A stretch of 42,539 bases of DNA from IMG/VR virus record IMGVR_UViG_3300006076_000611, positions 1 through 42,539 of that record, one strand, 5' to 3'. The DNA comes from a virus. Below, piece after piece: positions 1-7,998 of the stretch. A model generated the notes under the pieces. It ran no database searches, was not told the origin of the DNA, and worked only from the letters and a program-made list of their open reading frames with translations. Made by a program: the position numbers and the translations under genes. Within the stretch, counting starts at the first letter, position 1. The number at the start of each line of letters is the position of its first letter.

Positions 1-333
1 ATGGGTCATGATTGGGATGGCTATATCAATCTCCTTGAGGCGGCGCGGATGAATGATCATTGCCGGATCTATTGCGCGAACCACCGTTGCGACCATGACG
101 GGCAGCTTCAATATCGCCCGTTGATCGATCGGCACGGGCCGCATATCGGGCTGGGCCCGATCCTGCGCAAGCTGCGCTGTGCCCGCTGCGGATTACTTGG
201 CGCATTCCCGATCATGGAACCGGGCACCAAGGAACATCCGGCCAAGCCGATCTATTGCGCCATCCACACCGACCAGCCCCATCCTTGCGACCGCGACGGG
301 GCCTGCAAGGATGGGTGCCGGTTGGCGGGTTAA
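1..333 (+). CDS. Small cysteine-rich zinc-ribbon-like protein
   Basis: A 110-residue protein of unknown function. Cysteines and histidines are spaced as in small zinc-binding proteins: CRIYCANHRC near residue 21, LRCARCG near 58-64, and a C-terminal group (YCAIH, CDRDGACKDGC). The segment DRHGPHIGLGPILRKLRC resembles short zinc-ribbon proteins common in alphaproteobacteria (remembered resemblance). It lies at the extreme left edge, on the opposite strand to the lysis genes, and its TAA overlaps the holin stop codon in a convergent TTAA. It may be the last phage gene or a host gene. Since the window begins at its ATG, an upstream start cannot be excluded. Confidence 0.6.
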   Translation: MGHDWDGYINLLEAARMNDHCRIYCANHRCDHDGQLQYRPLIDRHGPHIGLGPILRKLRCARCGLLGAFPIMEPGTKEHPAKPIYCAIHTDQPHPCDRDGACKDGCRLAG

Positions 334-938
334 GTTGCCGGTGACGAACTTGGTCCAGACTTGCGAAACATCTTGCCGATGCCTTTGGCCATTTTTGACA
401 GCGCAGACATGCCAGCAGGGCTTGCTTCGACGCCTGCCTTCTTTTCACCGGAACGGCGATAGACATAAACACCAAGCACAGCAAGCCCCACTGACCAGAT
501 GGTCGAAAGGTTGACCATGGCCGTGATGACCTCGGCGGCGTATTCCGGGGTGTTGATGATGGTCCAGGCAACAGCCCCCATTTGCAGCCCCCAGGTCAGC
601 GCCATGATATAGCCAAAGGTCGGGCGCATCCGTCGAACATACCAGTCTTCGGATTTTACCTCTGTCTGGATTGTCTGGTTGATGGTCTTCAGCCGTTCAT
701 TCTCGGCACGGTACATCTCGATCGCGCGATCACCGGCCTTTGCCTGAAACTCAAGCAACTTCGCCGGGTCGGCCTCAAGCGCCGCAACAATATCATCCTC
801 GGCATCAAGACCTGTGACCTGACGGCCAACTTCAAGGGCTGCGGTCATGACCTTGTTGGACGTGCTGTCATCGGATGTGAACAGATCAATCAGAGCTGGC
901 GCAAGCCCGATCAGGGCAGGAAGAAAACCTGGCATCAC
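330..938 (-). CDS. Holin, 3TM (GTA-type) family
   Basis: A 202-residue protein that should form inner-membrane lesions letting the endolysin reach the cell wall. It opens with a hydrophobic segment (FLPALIGLAPALIDLF). A charged helical region follows, then the family-typical RMRPTFGYIMALTWG near residues 103-118 and a last membrane helix (IWSVGLAVLGVYVYRR). The tail is basic and Ala/Ser-rich. Length, the WYVRRMRP signature and the final helix match the 3TM holins first described with gene transfer agents. It is the last gene of the late operon, overlapping the endolysin stop by 4 nt. Confidence 0.85.
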   Translation of the reverse strand: MMPGFLPALIGLAPALIDLFTSDDSTSNKVMTAALEVGRQVTGLDAEDDIVAALEADPAKLLEFQAKAGDRAIEMYRAENERLKTINQTIQTEVKSEDWYVRRMRPTFGYIMALTWGLQMGAVAWTIINTPEYAAEVITAMVNLSTIWSVGLAVLGVYVYRRSGEKKAGVEASPAGMSALSKMAKGIGKMFRKSGPSSSPAT

Positions 939-1408
939 GCACCCCCGATATAACGTTCATAGTTCTCGACAAACTCTTGCTGCGTGCCCTTGCCGCGAAC
1001 GGTGTTGTAGTACCGCTTCCAATAGGCCGCCATGCCATGCACGTCATCGGCCTTGGGCAGTGGTTCGGCCCGACGCAGGTAATGCACCCGGCACATCAGC
1101 GCCGCATAGGCCAGATTGACGGTCAGGTTTTCGGCCTTGTCGATCGCACCGATCAGCCAGGCATCAATCGAGCCGCGCAGGTCATCACGATATGACAGGT
1201 AATTGTCATAGATATCATCAAGCGTGCGCGGCTCCATCTGAAAGATGCCGCGCGCCGGGCCGCCCTTGAGCTGCACCACGAACTTGCCGCACGCACTTTC
1301 CTGCGCTGCCGTGCCAAGCACAAGGTTTTCAGCCGCCTGCGACCACAGGCCGGTTGCCGTGAGCACAGGGCGGACGACATCAAGGCGCAGTTGTGTTGCG
1401 TCAATCAT
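935..1408 (-). CDS. Lysozyme-like endolysin (putative transglycosylase)
   Basis: A 157-residue protein next to the holin. The motifs AAQESACG (residues ~33-40) and GPARGIFQMEP (~49-59) have the spacing of lysozyme-fold lytic transglycosylases, where the Glu of the first motif is catalytic and the second resembles G-x-x-Q. The C-terminal half (YLRRAEPLP, AAYWKRYYNT) resembles alphaproteobacterial phage lysins (remembered resemblance). I chose ATG 1408 because it overlaps the upstream stop as ATGA, which suggests translational coupling; an in-frame ATG nine bases upstream is an alternative. No signal peptide is seen, so export should depend on the holin. Confidence 0.7.
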   Translation of the reverse strand: MIDATQLRLDVVRPVLTATGLWSQAAENLVLGTAAQESACGKFVVQLKGGPARGIFQMEPRTLDDIYDNYLSYRDDLRGSIDAWLIGAIDKAENLTVNLAYAALMCRVHYLRRAEPLPKADDVHGMAAYWKRYYNTVRGKGTQQEFVENYERYIGGA

Positions 1409-1575
1409 CGGATCCATCCCACAACAACGGACACCCACACCATGACATAGCCAACGACCGCACCAACAATGGTCAGCGCGACGACAAGCCAAATGGCCGG
1501 GTCGGCCAGCATCGCGATCCCGCCAAACAGCGTACCGCCGATTGTCATGGCGATAATGTGAAGGATAATCATCAT
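1405..1575 (-). CDS. Small two-helix membrane protein of the lysis cassette
   Basis: A 56-residue, almost entirely hydrophobic protein with two predicted membrane helices (MIILHIIAMTIGGTLFGG and AIWLVVALTIVGAVVGYVMV). It is coupled to its neighbours on both sides by 4-nt ATGA overlaps, and an AAGGA ribosome binding site lies upstream of the tandem ATG codons. Its place between the holin/lysin pair and another small membrane protein suggests a lysis role, such as an antiholin or accessory holin. That is inference from position; I do not recognise the family. Confidence 0.6.
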   Translation of the reverse strand: MMIILHIIAMTIGGTLFGGIAMLADPAIWLVVALTIVGAVVGYVMVWVSVVVGWIR

Positions 1576-1796
1576 TCTGGAGATCCTTTCTGCCGACCAC
1601 GCAGCTTGTGAACGATTTCGATACTGGTCAGGAAAAGACGCATTGCCAACAACACCCCAGCACCGATCGCGGCCCACTGCGCGCTTGTCAGCCCGAACAA
1701 GGTAAATGAAGTTGCGACTGCCCCCGCATCAAGCAGGGATTGCTTTGTTTTGACCGCCTCTGACGCTGCAGACGCTATCTGTGTCAGGTTTTGCAT
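1572..1796 (-). CDS. Small membrane protein, possible second holin
   Basis: A 74-residue protein with an amphipathic N-terminus (LTQIASAASEAVKTKQSLLD), a hydrophobic stretch at ~25-52 (AVATSFTLFGLTSAQWAAIG then AGVLLAMRLFL) and a basic tail (HKLRGRQKG). The length, one or two helices and charged C-terminus fit small phage holins, and the lysis position supports this. The stop overlaps the next start as ATGA. No family-specific motif is recognised, so the function is inferred from topology and context. Confidence 0.6.
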   Translation of the reverse strand: MQNLTQIASAASEAVKTKQSLLDAGAVATSFTLFGLTSAQWAAIGAGVLLAMRLFLTSIEIVHKLRGRQKGSPE

Positions 1797-1838
1797 CTCA
1801 CCCCCTGATGCAGGAATTGGCAGGTTACCGGCAGACCA

Positions 1839-2156
1839 TCAGACCCCCGGCCCCTTTAGCTTTTCTTCAAGTTCCTGCCACGCCTCCCCGCTTGCAACAA
1901 CGCAACTTGGCCCGGATGGATAGGAAAACAGGATGGTCCAGGTTGCCCCGTCCGGGGCCTTTAGCACCTCGATCACGCCGCCATTGCGGGTCACCCCAAC
2001 CGCAACCGGTTCCTCGGCATATTTGGCAGACAGGCTATCGATCACGTTGGACCGGTCGCCGCACACCGGACTTGCGTGCGCGGAGATAAGGGGCGACAGC
2101 AACAAAAAAAGGATCGCAGCCAGTGCGATCCCGTACCAAAGCTTGATCTTTTTCAA
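1839..2156 (-). CDS. Secreted hypothetical protein of the lysis/tail border
   Basis: A 105-residue protein with a textbook Sec signal peptide: basic MKKIK, hydrophobic core IALAAILFLLLSPLI, and a likely cleavage site after AHA near residue 28. The mature part has two cysteines (CGDRS and SCVV), likely a disulfide in the periplasm, and the motif ATWTILFSYPSG. It could be a spanin-like or periplasmic accessory lysis factor, but no lipobox or coiled coil supports a spanin. I recognise it only as a conserved hypothetical. Confidence 0.65.
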   Translation of the reverse strand: MKKIKLWYGIALAAILFLLLSPLISAHASPVCGDRSNVIDSLSAKYAEEPVAVGVTRNGGVIEVLKAPDGATWTILFSYPSGPSCVVASGEAWQELEEKLKGPGV

Positions 2157-2168
2157 CGCTTTATCCCC

Positions 2169-2690
2169 CTATTCGGAGGGCGACCAGTATTGATCGTCCT
2201 GATAATCCGCCGGGATCGGGTCCATTGCGATCAGGGCAAAGTAATATTGCCAGATCGCCTGCCGACTGGCGGCACCGGTGTTGATGATATCCATCCATTC
2301 GGTCGGCGATACCGACACCGGCCCGGTATTGGTGACGATGTTGATGGCCGTGCTATCCGACAGCGCAAGCCGCGCCTGCGCGATCGGCATGACTTCCATC
2401 ATCCACGCCGCCATGTCCTTTTCATCGGTGCCAATGGTGTGGACGCCGCGATCATCGCCGAAATCATAGTCAAAGGATGCAGCCGCAAGGCGGCGGTCGC
2501 GTTCGGCTTCGACATCATATACCGAGATAGTCTGACCGCCTGCTACAATCTCCCAGCCATAGCTACGCCAAAAACAGCCTTGGGTTGATCGGTCATATTC
2601 TGGCGCGGCAACGCCCGCGCGCAACATCCATGATGCAGGGCTGTCAGTAGGGATGTGTTCGCCAGTGTATGGGCTATAAAGATCATCCAT
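2169..2690 (-). CDS. DUF4376-like protein, tail-fibre associated
   Basis: A 173-residue protein directly downstream of the receptor-binding protein gene. The central segment AERDRRLAAASFDYDF followed by HTIGTDEKDMAAW has the R-x-x-x-x-x-x-F-D-Y ... TDE pattern of DUF4376. That domain is often found in phage proteins encoded after tail-fibre genes and resembles tail-fibre assembly or cap proteins. The second half (PVSVSPTEWMDIINTG, AIWQYYFALI) also fits. The likely role, as inference, is folding or attachment of the protein encoded just upstream. Confidence 0.7.
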   Translation of the reverse strand: MDDLYSPYTGEHIPTDSPASWMLRAGVAAPEYDRSTQGCFWRSYGWEIVAGGQTISVYDVEAERDRRLAAASFDYDFGDDRGVHTIGTDEKDMAAWMMEVMPIAQARLALSDSTAINIVTNTGPVSVSPTEWMDIINTGAASRQAIWQYYFALIAMDPIPADYQDDQYWSPSE

Positions 2691-2691
2691 T

Positions 2692-4020
2692 TTATCTCAC
2701 CTTCTGCCCAAAATTCAGGTGGTCACCGGCGGCGCGAATTGAAATAGTCCAGATCGAGTAGGACAGCGCAGTGCCGAAGTTCGCGCAGCGCGACCCGGAA
2801 CTCGAGCCATCGCCACGGTTGCCGCCAAGAAGGATTTCACCAGCACCTGCATAGATGCTACCACGCCCCACGCTGGTAAAACTTGAACCGCCGACGCTGT
2901 GGATCGGACCGCCAATGGCGTATTGATGCCCGGTCGCTTGTTCGATACCGATGCGACTTGTGTATCCAGCTTGCCGCGCTGTCGCGGTTATGGTTGACGC
3001 TGGACCACCAAGGCTCTGACTTTCTGTCACACCAAAAGCAAAAGACATGAATTCCTCATATCTCGGTAGACGCAGGCCGAATGACGATACAAGCTCGTTT
3101 GCTTCGAATGTTGAGAGGCGCGAATATTTTGTTACCCCGTCACCGCCCCATGCCGCCGGGATATATGGCAAAACTGTCCCGCTACCGACATTGGTATTGT
3201 AAGCCGACGGGCCATTCGTATCCGGGTCGTCTGACATAAAATAGATAGCTGTCCAAATCTTCATGACCGGATCGAATGCCATTCCACGCTGCTCACCAGC
3301 GCATTTAAACACGTCATCCCAAATCGAAAACTCGTTAATCCCTTTGATCTTGTCTACAGCGGCTTGCGTCCAGCCGAACGAGCCACCAGCAGACGTAACG
3401 CCTGACGTGCTAAAGCCTCCGCCTGCAACGGTTTCGGCCGGGCCGACTAGCCCGTAATGATACCCGCCGACTTTGACCGCACCAGACTGCGGCGCGGTCA
3501 GATCACCCGTCGTTGCAGGACTGCCGTAGGAATCAGCTACAGCTTGGAGCGATCCGTCGGTTTTCAACCAGATTGAATAATCAGTGCCGGACGAATGCGG
3601 CGGCATTGTAACGGCGGTATCGGACGCCCATTCATGAACAGCACCACCCGCCGCAATGCGCGTTCCTGCCGTAATAGAAATCGTTTGAGCCGCGGTCTTT
3701 TTGAATGCCGGAGCCGAAATATCCGCCTTTTGGAAGACGCTGAACCGCGCCGATTGATCAATGCCGCTTAGTTGCGAACCATCCCCGTCGATCCGCAGGA
3801 ATGATTTACCGACTTCACCATGGTCAACCCACCCGGTGTTTGCCGCATTGCGCTGATAAAGGTGGCCGTCACTGGTATTGACATAAGGCATGTAGGAATA
3901 AGTGACGGATGGCGCGGTTGCACCAGAATTCATCGTTGCGACTGCAAGCAGCGCGTCATTGAAATCACCCCGGACAACCGCACCTGATCCATTTGCAGCG
4001 ACGTAATCATGCTGTGCCAT
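2692..4020 (-). CDS. Receptor-binding tail protein with Mtd-like C-type-lectin domain
   Basis: A 442-residue tail protein. The N-terminal ~220 residues look like a fibre/attachment region (VNTSDGHLYQRNAANTGWVD; Gly- and Thr-rich). The C-terminal ~200 residues match, from memory, the lectin fold of Bordetella phage Mtd and other DGR target proteins: MAFDPVMKIWTAIYFMS, GLRLPRYEEFMSFAFGVTES, GYTSRIGIEQATG, and the final block LGGNRGDGSSSGSR ... IRAAGDHL. In such proteins that last block is the variable ligand-binding surface. No reverse transcriptase or template repeat was found in the window. Host-receptor recognition at the tail tip is strongly supported; active diversification is not. Confidence 0.85.
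   Translation of the reverse strand: MAQHDYVAANGSGAVVRGDFNDALLAVATMNSGATAPSVTYSYMPYVNTSDGHLYQRNAANTGWVDHGEVGKSFLRIDGDGSQLSGIDQSARFSVFQKADISAPAFKKTAAQTISITAGTRIAAGGAVHEWASDTAVTMPPHSSGTDYSIWLKTDGSLQAVADSYGSPATTGDLTAPQSGAVKVGGYHYGLVGPAETVAGGGFSTSGVTSAGGSFGWTQAAVDKIKGINEFSIWDDVFKCAGEQRGMAFDPVMKIWTAIYFMSDDPDTNGPSAYNTNVGSGTVLPYIPAAWGGDGVTKYSRLSTFEANELVSSFGLRLPRYEEFMSFAFGVTESQSLGGPASTITATARQAGYTSRIGIEQATGHQYAIGGPIHSVGGSSFTSVGRGSIYAGAGEILLGGNRGDGSSSGSRCANFGTALSYSIWTISIRAAGDHLNFGQKVR
2716..2835 (-). other. Candidate DGR variable-region-like segment (residues ~396-435)
   Basis: This segment encodes the terminal lectin block of the receptor-binding protein. Several positions that are Asn (AAY) in typical DGR templates are occupied here by Gly (GGC), Asp (GAT), Tyr (TAC), Ile (ATC) and Thr (ACT). 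Most of these can be derived from AAC/AAT by changing adenines. Framework residues GSR and DHL are kept, and the 3' end is G+C-rich (GGTGACCACCTG). It could be a fossil or trans-acting variable region, or an ordinary lectin domain of the same fold. Confidence 0.4.
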
Positions 4021-4377
4021 TTACCGCCCCGCCCGTGCTTTGCGTTTGTCATATTCCGCGATCCAGCTTTCTGTCGCGACCGGCAACGTCAGGCCCTCAA
4101 CATCGCGCAGATGGCGGAACCCTTCGATGATTGCCATTTCGGCTTCCACCTTTTCGGACTTGATAAGATCAAACCGGCCAGCCTGCGGGTTCCAGCTATA
4201 ACGACCCGGCTTAAGGTCGCAATCGCCGCCATCAACCCATTCCGGCATGCCATCGGTGACGGTGGCTTTGCTGCCCTCGGGCACATCTTCGTAGCCCGTC
4301 AGCAGACCGGATCGATCCAGCCGCGCAACACGGATGGTTGGCGCGGCCTTTGCCGCACCCTTGGTTTTCTTTGCCAT
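4021..4377 (-). CDS. Hypothetical tail-tip associated protein
   Basis: A 118-residue protein that starts 14 bases after the gpJ-like gene stop and abuts the receptor-binding protein gene. It has a basic Ala/Lys-rich start (MAKKTKGAAKAA), a small beta-rich middle (GYEDVPEGSKATVTDGMP, GRYSWNPQAGRFDL) and a helical end (EMAIIEGFRHLRDVEGL, ESWIAEYDKRKA). I do not recognise the family. Position suggests a connector or chaperone between tail tip and fibre, which is inference. Confidence 0.6.
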   Translation of the reverse strand: MAKKTKGAAKAAPTIRVARLDRSGLLTGYEDVPEGSKATVTDGMPEWVDGGDCDLKPGRYSWNPQAGRFDLIKSEKVEAEMAIIEGFRHLRDVEGLTLPVATESWIAEYDKRKARAGR

Positions 4378-4391
4378 GTTGGAAATCCTGT

Positions 4392-7001
4392 TTAGGCCAG
4401 TTCTTCTGCGGTGATCCGCATGTCACTGACCCGGATGTTGTAGGATTGGTCCGACACTGTCAGGACCGCTTTGGGGTCAACCGCCCGACAGTAAACCTCT
4501 GCACTGTCAAGACGTTGCCATTCCGACCAGGTCGGGGAAACGTTCGGGTCATCATCGGTGGTGCGCACCCAGATAGTGCAATCGCCTTCGCCCGATGCAT
4601 CGCCATCCCAGTCCGGCCAGTCATCAACCGTCCCGACCCTGTCATCGATCAGATCGACAACATTGACGACCTCGACCGTGACAGACGCGGTCAGGCGCAT
4701 GCGACGTTTCGAACCGAAATCAAGGCCAGACCCCCAGTCATATTCGCCGCTGGTCAGAATGCCGCCATAGGCATCAACCGACGACACCGCATCAAAATCA
4801 ATGATGTCATCAACCAACCCGACGCCCTGCAGGGTCAGGTCACCGTCATCATTGACAATCGTGCCATCGTGTGTGCCGTCATAGGCCGTGCTTTCGACAA
4901 CCGTGTCATAGGTCGAATATTCAAGGACCGTCGCACCATCGGTGGTGACAATCGCCGGATCCGACACCGTGCCGACCGCATCAATGAATTGCACAAGATA
5001 CGATCCGGGCTTAAGCGGCAGGACCGCCATGGTATCGCCGCCTGGCACGTCATCCCCGATCGAGGTTGACGTTGCCAAAGTCGCGCCCGTAAGCGCCTGA
5101 CAATGACGGAACCGGACAACACCGCCCTGCGTAACGTCAAGATCCGGCGACCGGTTCCAGCGCAGGAACACAAAGCCGCCCGATACCGAAATCGTCACAC
5201 CGGTTGGCGTGGCGGGTGTATCGCCAAGACCCTGAATTTCACGGCGCACCGTGACGTATTCCGACCCCGGCCCGACGACACTGACCGCCTTGACGCGCCA
5301 GTCGTAAATGCCGGTGGCAACGTCAAACAGTTCAAGGAACGGGCGACCCTTCACACGCGGATATACCGTCCATTCCAGTTCACCGAGCAAGCGGCTTTCG
5401 AACTGGTAATCGGTGACAAAGCCGTCATCGGCCTCGCCCGATTGCAGAACCACCTTGACCTTGACCCCGCCACCATCGCGGGTCGAATATTTGACCTCGG
5501 TGACATCAAGGCCGTCTGGCGGCTCGACATCGCTTGGCGATGGCAGCGTGCTTGCCGCCGATACCGCCACGATCTTTTCATCCTCTGTGGTCCAGTCATA
5601 TCCCTCTGCGCTGGTTTCACGCAGGGTCATGTCGATACCAAGCCGGATCACTTCGCCATCATTGCGCGGCGCGAAGCGCCAGGTGACAACCTCGAACGGT
5701 TTGGCATCAAAGCCATAAGCCGCACGGGTGAAGCCAACCACGTCGCCAACCCGCACTGCCATGCCCTTGAGGTTGCATTGCAGATCAAGCTCGATCTGCT
5801 GCCGGTTCCGGAAAAGCGCCTGCTTCTGCAACCGCTGCCCGGCGGAGGCCGACGGGGTGTACAGATATTCCCGATCATCGGCGATTTCCTTACCCTGATC
5901 CTCGGCAATAAAGACCTCGGATTTCAGGACCGGCAGATCCGTCGGTTGAAAAAGGCTGCTTTTCGCGGCATAGACACCGCGCAAGGTATTGTACAGGTCA
6001 CGCTTTGACTGGCGCGTCCGCATGCGGATCGGCCCGTCTAGCCAGCTTTCATCAACCGTATATTCCGGCGTGCGATAGTATCCGGCATGGACGGCCCATT
6101 CCCCGCCCGTGCGCGTGGCAATACCCGCGCCGGGATTAAGCAACTCTCGCAGGTTGTCACCAACAGGATTGCCGGTATCGACCACACCCGCCACGACGTA
6201 GCGTTTTTCGGTGCCGCCGGCGGCAAGGTCCACATCTTCATCACAGACATTGGCCGACGCGATCAGATCATCCTCATTGATCGCGGCAAAGCTCGCACCG
6301 ATACCGTCTTCAATTGCGACATAATCGGCAACAACCAACGCCCAGTTGTCGGTGTAGCCCGTTGTTTCGGTGCGCGGGTCATAGATATCTTTCTTGCCCT
6401 TGACCAGCGCCTTGATCTGCGGAATGCCGGACGGGTAAATGTCCTGATCCCAAGTCAGTTCGCAATAAAGCTTGGCACAGTCCTTTTGCTTGTGATCAAC
6501 CGTCCATTCGCTGTTGCGCGCCCGCATGGCCGCCAGCAGATCCGCGTCACCATCATCGGTGCCGTCACCCTTCCAGAAGGTCGCATACCCGGCATATTTT
6601 CCGATCGCATTCCCGGTGCCCGACCCCTCGAATACCTTGGTATCGCCAAACCAGATATCACCAATTTCCTCAACCGGGTGCCCGGTGATGGTGATCAGCC
6701 ATTGCAGTTTGCGCTTGCCATCGGTGACATTCATAAACGTCACCGGGCCAGATGCCGCCGTTTGACCATAGATGATCGGGCGCGTTGCGATCGACTGGCG
6801 CACCATCTGCGTGCGATCAGAAAGCCGCGATCCGATACTTAGATCAGGCGTCTTGGGTTTGGTGCTGAAAAATGACGCACCGGCAAAGCTGATAGCCCCG
6901 CCAACAACAGCCCCGGCGATGGATCCCAGAAGGCCGCCCACAACGGAACTTGTCGCGCCGCCGGCCACTGCGGCAACAATCGCAACAGCAGCTTGTGGCA
7001 T
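4392..7001 (-). CDS. Tail tip protein J-like (host specificity/central fibre)
   Basis: An 869-residue protein, the largest in the window, probably the central tip protein analogous to lambda gpJ. It starts with a Gly/Ala-rich hydrophobic segment (GGLLGSIAGAVVGGAISFAG). This is followed by RPIIYGQTAASGPVTFM and LQWLITITGHPVEEIGDIWF, which are typical of phage tail-tip proteins (Phage-tail_3-like). A middle region (~350-470) carries DLQCNLKGMAVRVGDVVGF. Beta-sandwich, fibronectin-III-like segments follow (DWRVKAVSVVGPGSEYVTV; VSGGFVFLRWNRSPDLDV). It lies directly after the NlpC/P60-like gene, the K-I-J order of lambda. Confidence 0.85.
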   Translation of the reverse strand: MPQAAVAIVAAVAGGATSSVVGGLLGSIAGAVVGGAISFAGASFFSTKPKTPDLSIGSRLSDRTQMVRQSIATRPIIYGQTAASGPVTFMNVTDGKRKLQWLITITGHPVEEIGDIWFGDTKVFEGSGTGNAIGKYAGYATFWKGDGTDDGDADLLAAMRARNSEWTVDHKQKDCAKLYCELTWDQDIYPSGIPQIKALVKGKKDIYDPRTETTGYTDNWALVVADYVAIEDGIGASFAAINEDDLIASANVCDEDVDLAAGGTEKRYVVAGVVDTGNPVGDNLRELLNPGAGIATRTGGEWAVHAGYYRTPEYTVDESWLDGPIRMRTRQSKRDLYNTLRGVYAAKSSLFQPTDLPVLKSEVFIAEDQGKEIADDREYLYTPSASAGQRLQKQALFRNRQQIELDLQCNLKGMAVRVGDVVGFTRAAYGFDAKPFEVVTWRFAPRNDGEVIRLGIDMTLRETSAEGYDWTTEDEKIVAVSAASTLPSPSDVEPPDGLDVTEVKYSTRDGGGVKVKVVLQSGEADDGFVTDYQFESRLLGELEWTVYPRVKGRPFLELFDVATGIYDWRVKAVSVVGPGSEYVTVRREIQGLGDTPATPTGVTISVSGGFVFLRWNRSPDLDVTQGGVVRFRHCQALTGATLATSTSIGDDVPGGDTMAVLPLKPGSYLVQFIDAVGTVSDPAIVTTDGATVLEYSTYDTVVESTAYDGTHDGTIVNDDGDLTLQGVGLVDDIIDFDAVSSVDAYGGILTSGEYDWGSGLDFGSKRRMRLTASVTVEVVNVVDLIDDRVGTVDDWPDWDGDASGEGDCTIWVRTTDDDPNVSPTWSEWQRLDSAEVYCRAVDPKAVLTVSDQSYNIRVSDMRITAEELA

Positions 7002-7004
7002 TGG

Positions 7005-7424
7005 CTAGACCCTCCAGGCGCGCAGGCCCGCTTTTATCGACAGGAACACAAGGCCATGCTCTCCCTGTACCGCCCATTTCGGACCAGTGCAGATGGCAAG
7101 CGCCTCGCCAAATTCGGTATCCACCAGACCAACGTCACCGCGCCGGGCGGTCAGGCGCGGCACCTCTGGCCACCCCAGATCACCGGTAATTTTCTCGACC
7201 GTCTCGGCAAGACAACCACCGGCAAACCGTTTGAGCGCCGCGTATGCCCCGCGCTTGGTCCTGTAGTTGCCGCGAAATGACGCCGCCGGATCAATGCCGG
7301 TAATCGCCAAAAGCCCGTCACAGACGGTCAGGCAACAATCCGCTTCACCCCACGAAAAAGGCCGCCCGAAGGCGGCCTTTTGCCAGTCTGCAAATTTGCT
7401 TTCCCAATTGGGCAATCGCTTCAT
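7005..7424 (-). CDS. Tail assembly protein, NlpC/P60-like (DUF6950-type)
   Basis: A 139-residue protein. The segment GRPFSWGEADCCLTVCDGLL (residues ~20-39) has the F-x-W-G-x-x-D-C context where NlpC/P60-type folds place the catalytic Cys. LTARRGDVGLVDT and ALAICTGPKWAVQGEHGLVF follow, as expected for the His-containing strands. Position (lambda K) suggests a tail-tip peptidoglycan hydrolase or assembly factor. The first ATG of the open frame lies inside the upstream gene; I chose ATG 7424, which has GGTGA upstream and a 10-nt gap. A terminator-like hairpin lies inside the 5' part of this gene. Confidence 0.75.
   Translation of the reverse strand: MKRLPNWESKFADWQKAAFGRPFSWGEADCCLTVCDGLLAITGIDPAASFRGNYRTKRGAYAALKRFAGGCLAETVEKITGDLGWPEVPRLTARRGDVGLVDTEFGEALAICTGPKWAVQGEHGLVFLSIKAGLRAWRV
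7356..7381 (-). terminator. Intragenic terminator-like hairpin with UUCG loop
   Basis: The minus strand reads AAAAGGCCGCC-TTCG-GGCGGCCTTTT: an 11-bp perfect stem closed by a UUCG tetraloop and followed by more T. It has every hallmark of a rho-independent terminator, yet lies within codons ~15-24 of the NlpC/P60-like gene. It could trim transcription of the downstream tail-tip, fibre and lysis genes, or be a coding coincidence. The structure is certain; its function is not. Confidence 0.5.
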
Positions 7425-7434
7425 GAAATCACCA

Positions 7435-7998
7435 TCAACCGATCTGACCCCAGGTGATTTCGGCTTCCTGCAGGCCGTTGACGAACTCGAACCCCTTATC
7501 ATCGGGATAGACAGACTTTTGATCTTCGTCGGTCATGCGGCGCACCTTGGCGCGTTCCAGATCGACCATGTCACTTTCAACCGTGACCGAAATCGTCACG
7601 GTTTCCCCGGTATCGTCTACGGTTGGGACATCCGTTGTCCCGGTAAAAACCGGGTACGGATCCCCGATCAGAACACCGTTATCGGCAAGCGCGCCAAGGA
7701 ACAATTCACCGGGCAGTCCTTGGCGCATTTGCGAAATGCTGGTTGCCAAAAGGTCCGTCGGTATGCCTGACATGGTGAAGACAAGTCCGTTTGCCTGCAC
7801 ATCCTCGGTTTCCTCAACCTCGGAAACGCCGACGAACTCACCCCCGCCAAGCCATGTATATCCACCCCAAGTCAGTTCCCCGATCCCGGTCCACATGCGA
7901 ACATCCCCCGCCGCCGTCCCGATCCGCCCGAACAACACCGGGCTGATCTGATCCCCCATCATGTGATTGAGCAGATCCGGATCAATTGGACGGGTCAT
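7435..7998 (-). CDS. Minor tail protein (lambda L-like position)
   Basis: A 187-residue protein, largely beta-strand in character (LTWGGYTWLGGGEFVGVSEV; PYPVFTGTTDVPTV; TVTISVTVESDMVDLERA). The end LERAKVRRMTDEDQ ... DKGFEFVNGLQ resembles alphaproteobacterial phage proteins that hold a tail-tip hub role (remembered resemblance). The start overlaps the upstream stop by 4 nt (ATGA). Sitting between the distal tail protein and the NlpC/P60-like protein, it occupies the place of lambda gpL. The role is inferred from order. Confidence 0.65.
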   Translation of the reverse strand: MTRPIDPDLLNHMMGDQISPVLFGRIGTAAGDVRMWTGIGELTWGGYTWLGGGEFVGVSEVEETEDVQANGLVFTMSGIPTDLLATSISQMRQGLPGELFLGALADNGVLIGDPYPVFTGTTDVPTVDDTGETVTISVTVESDMVDLERAKVRRMTDEDQKSVYPDDKGFEFVNGLQEAEITWGQIG

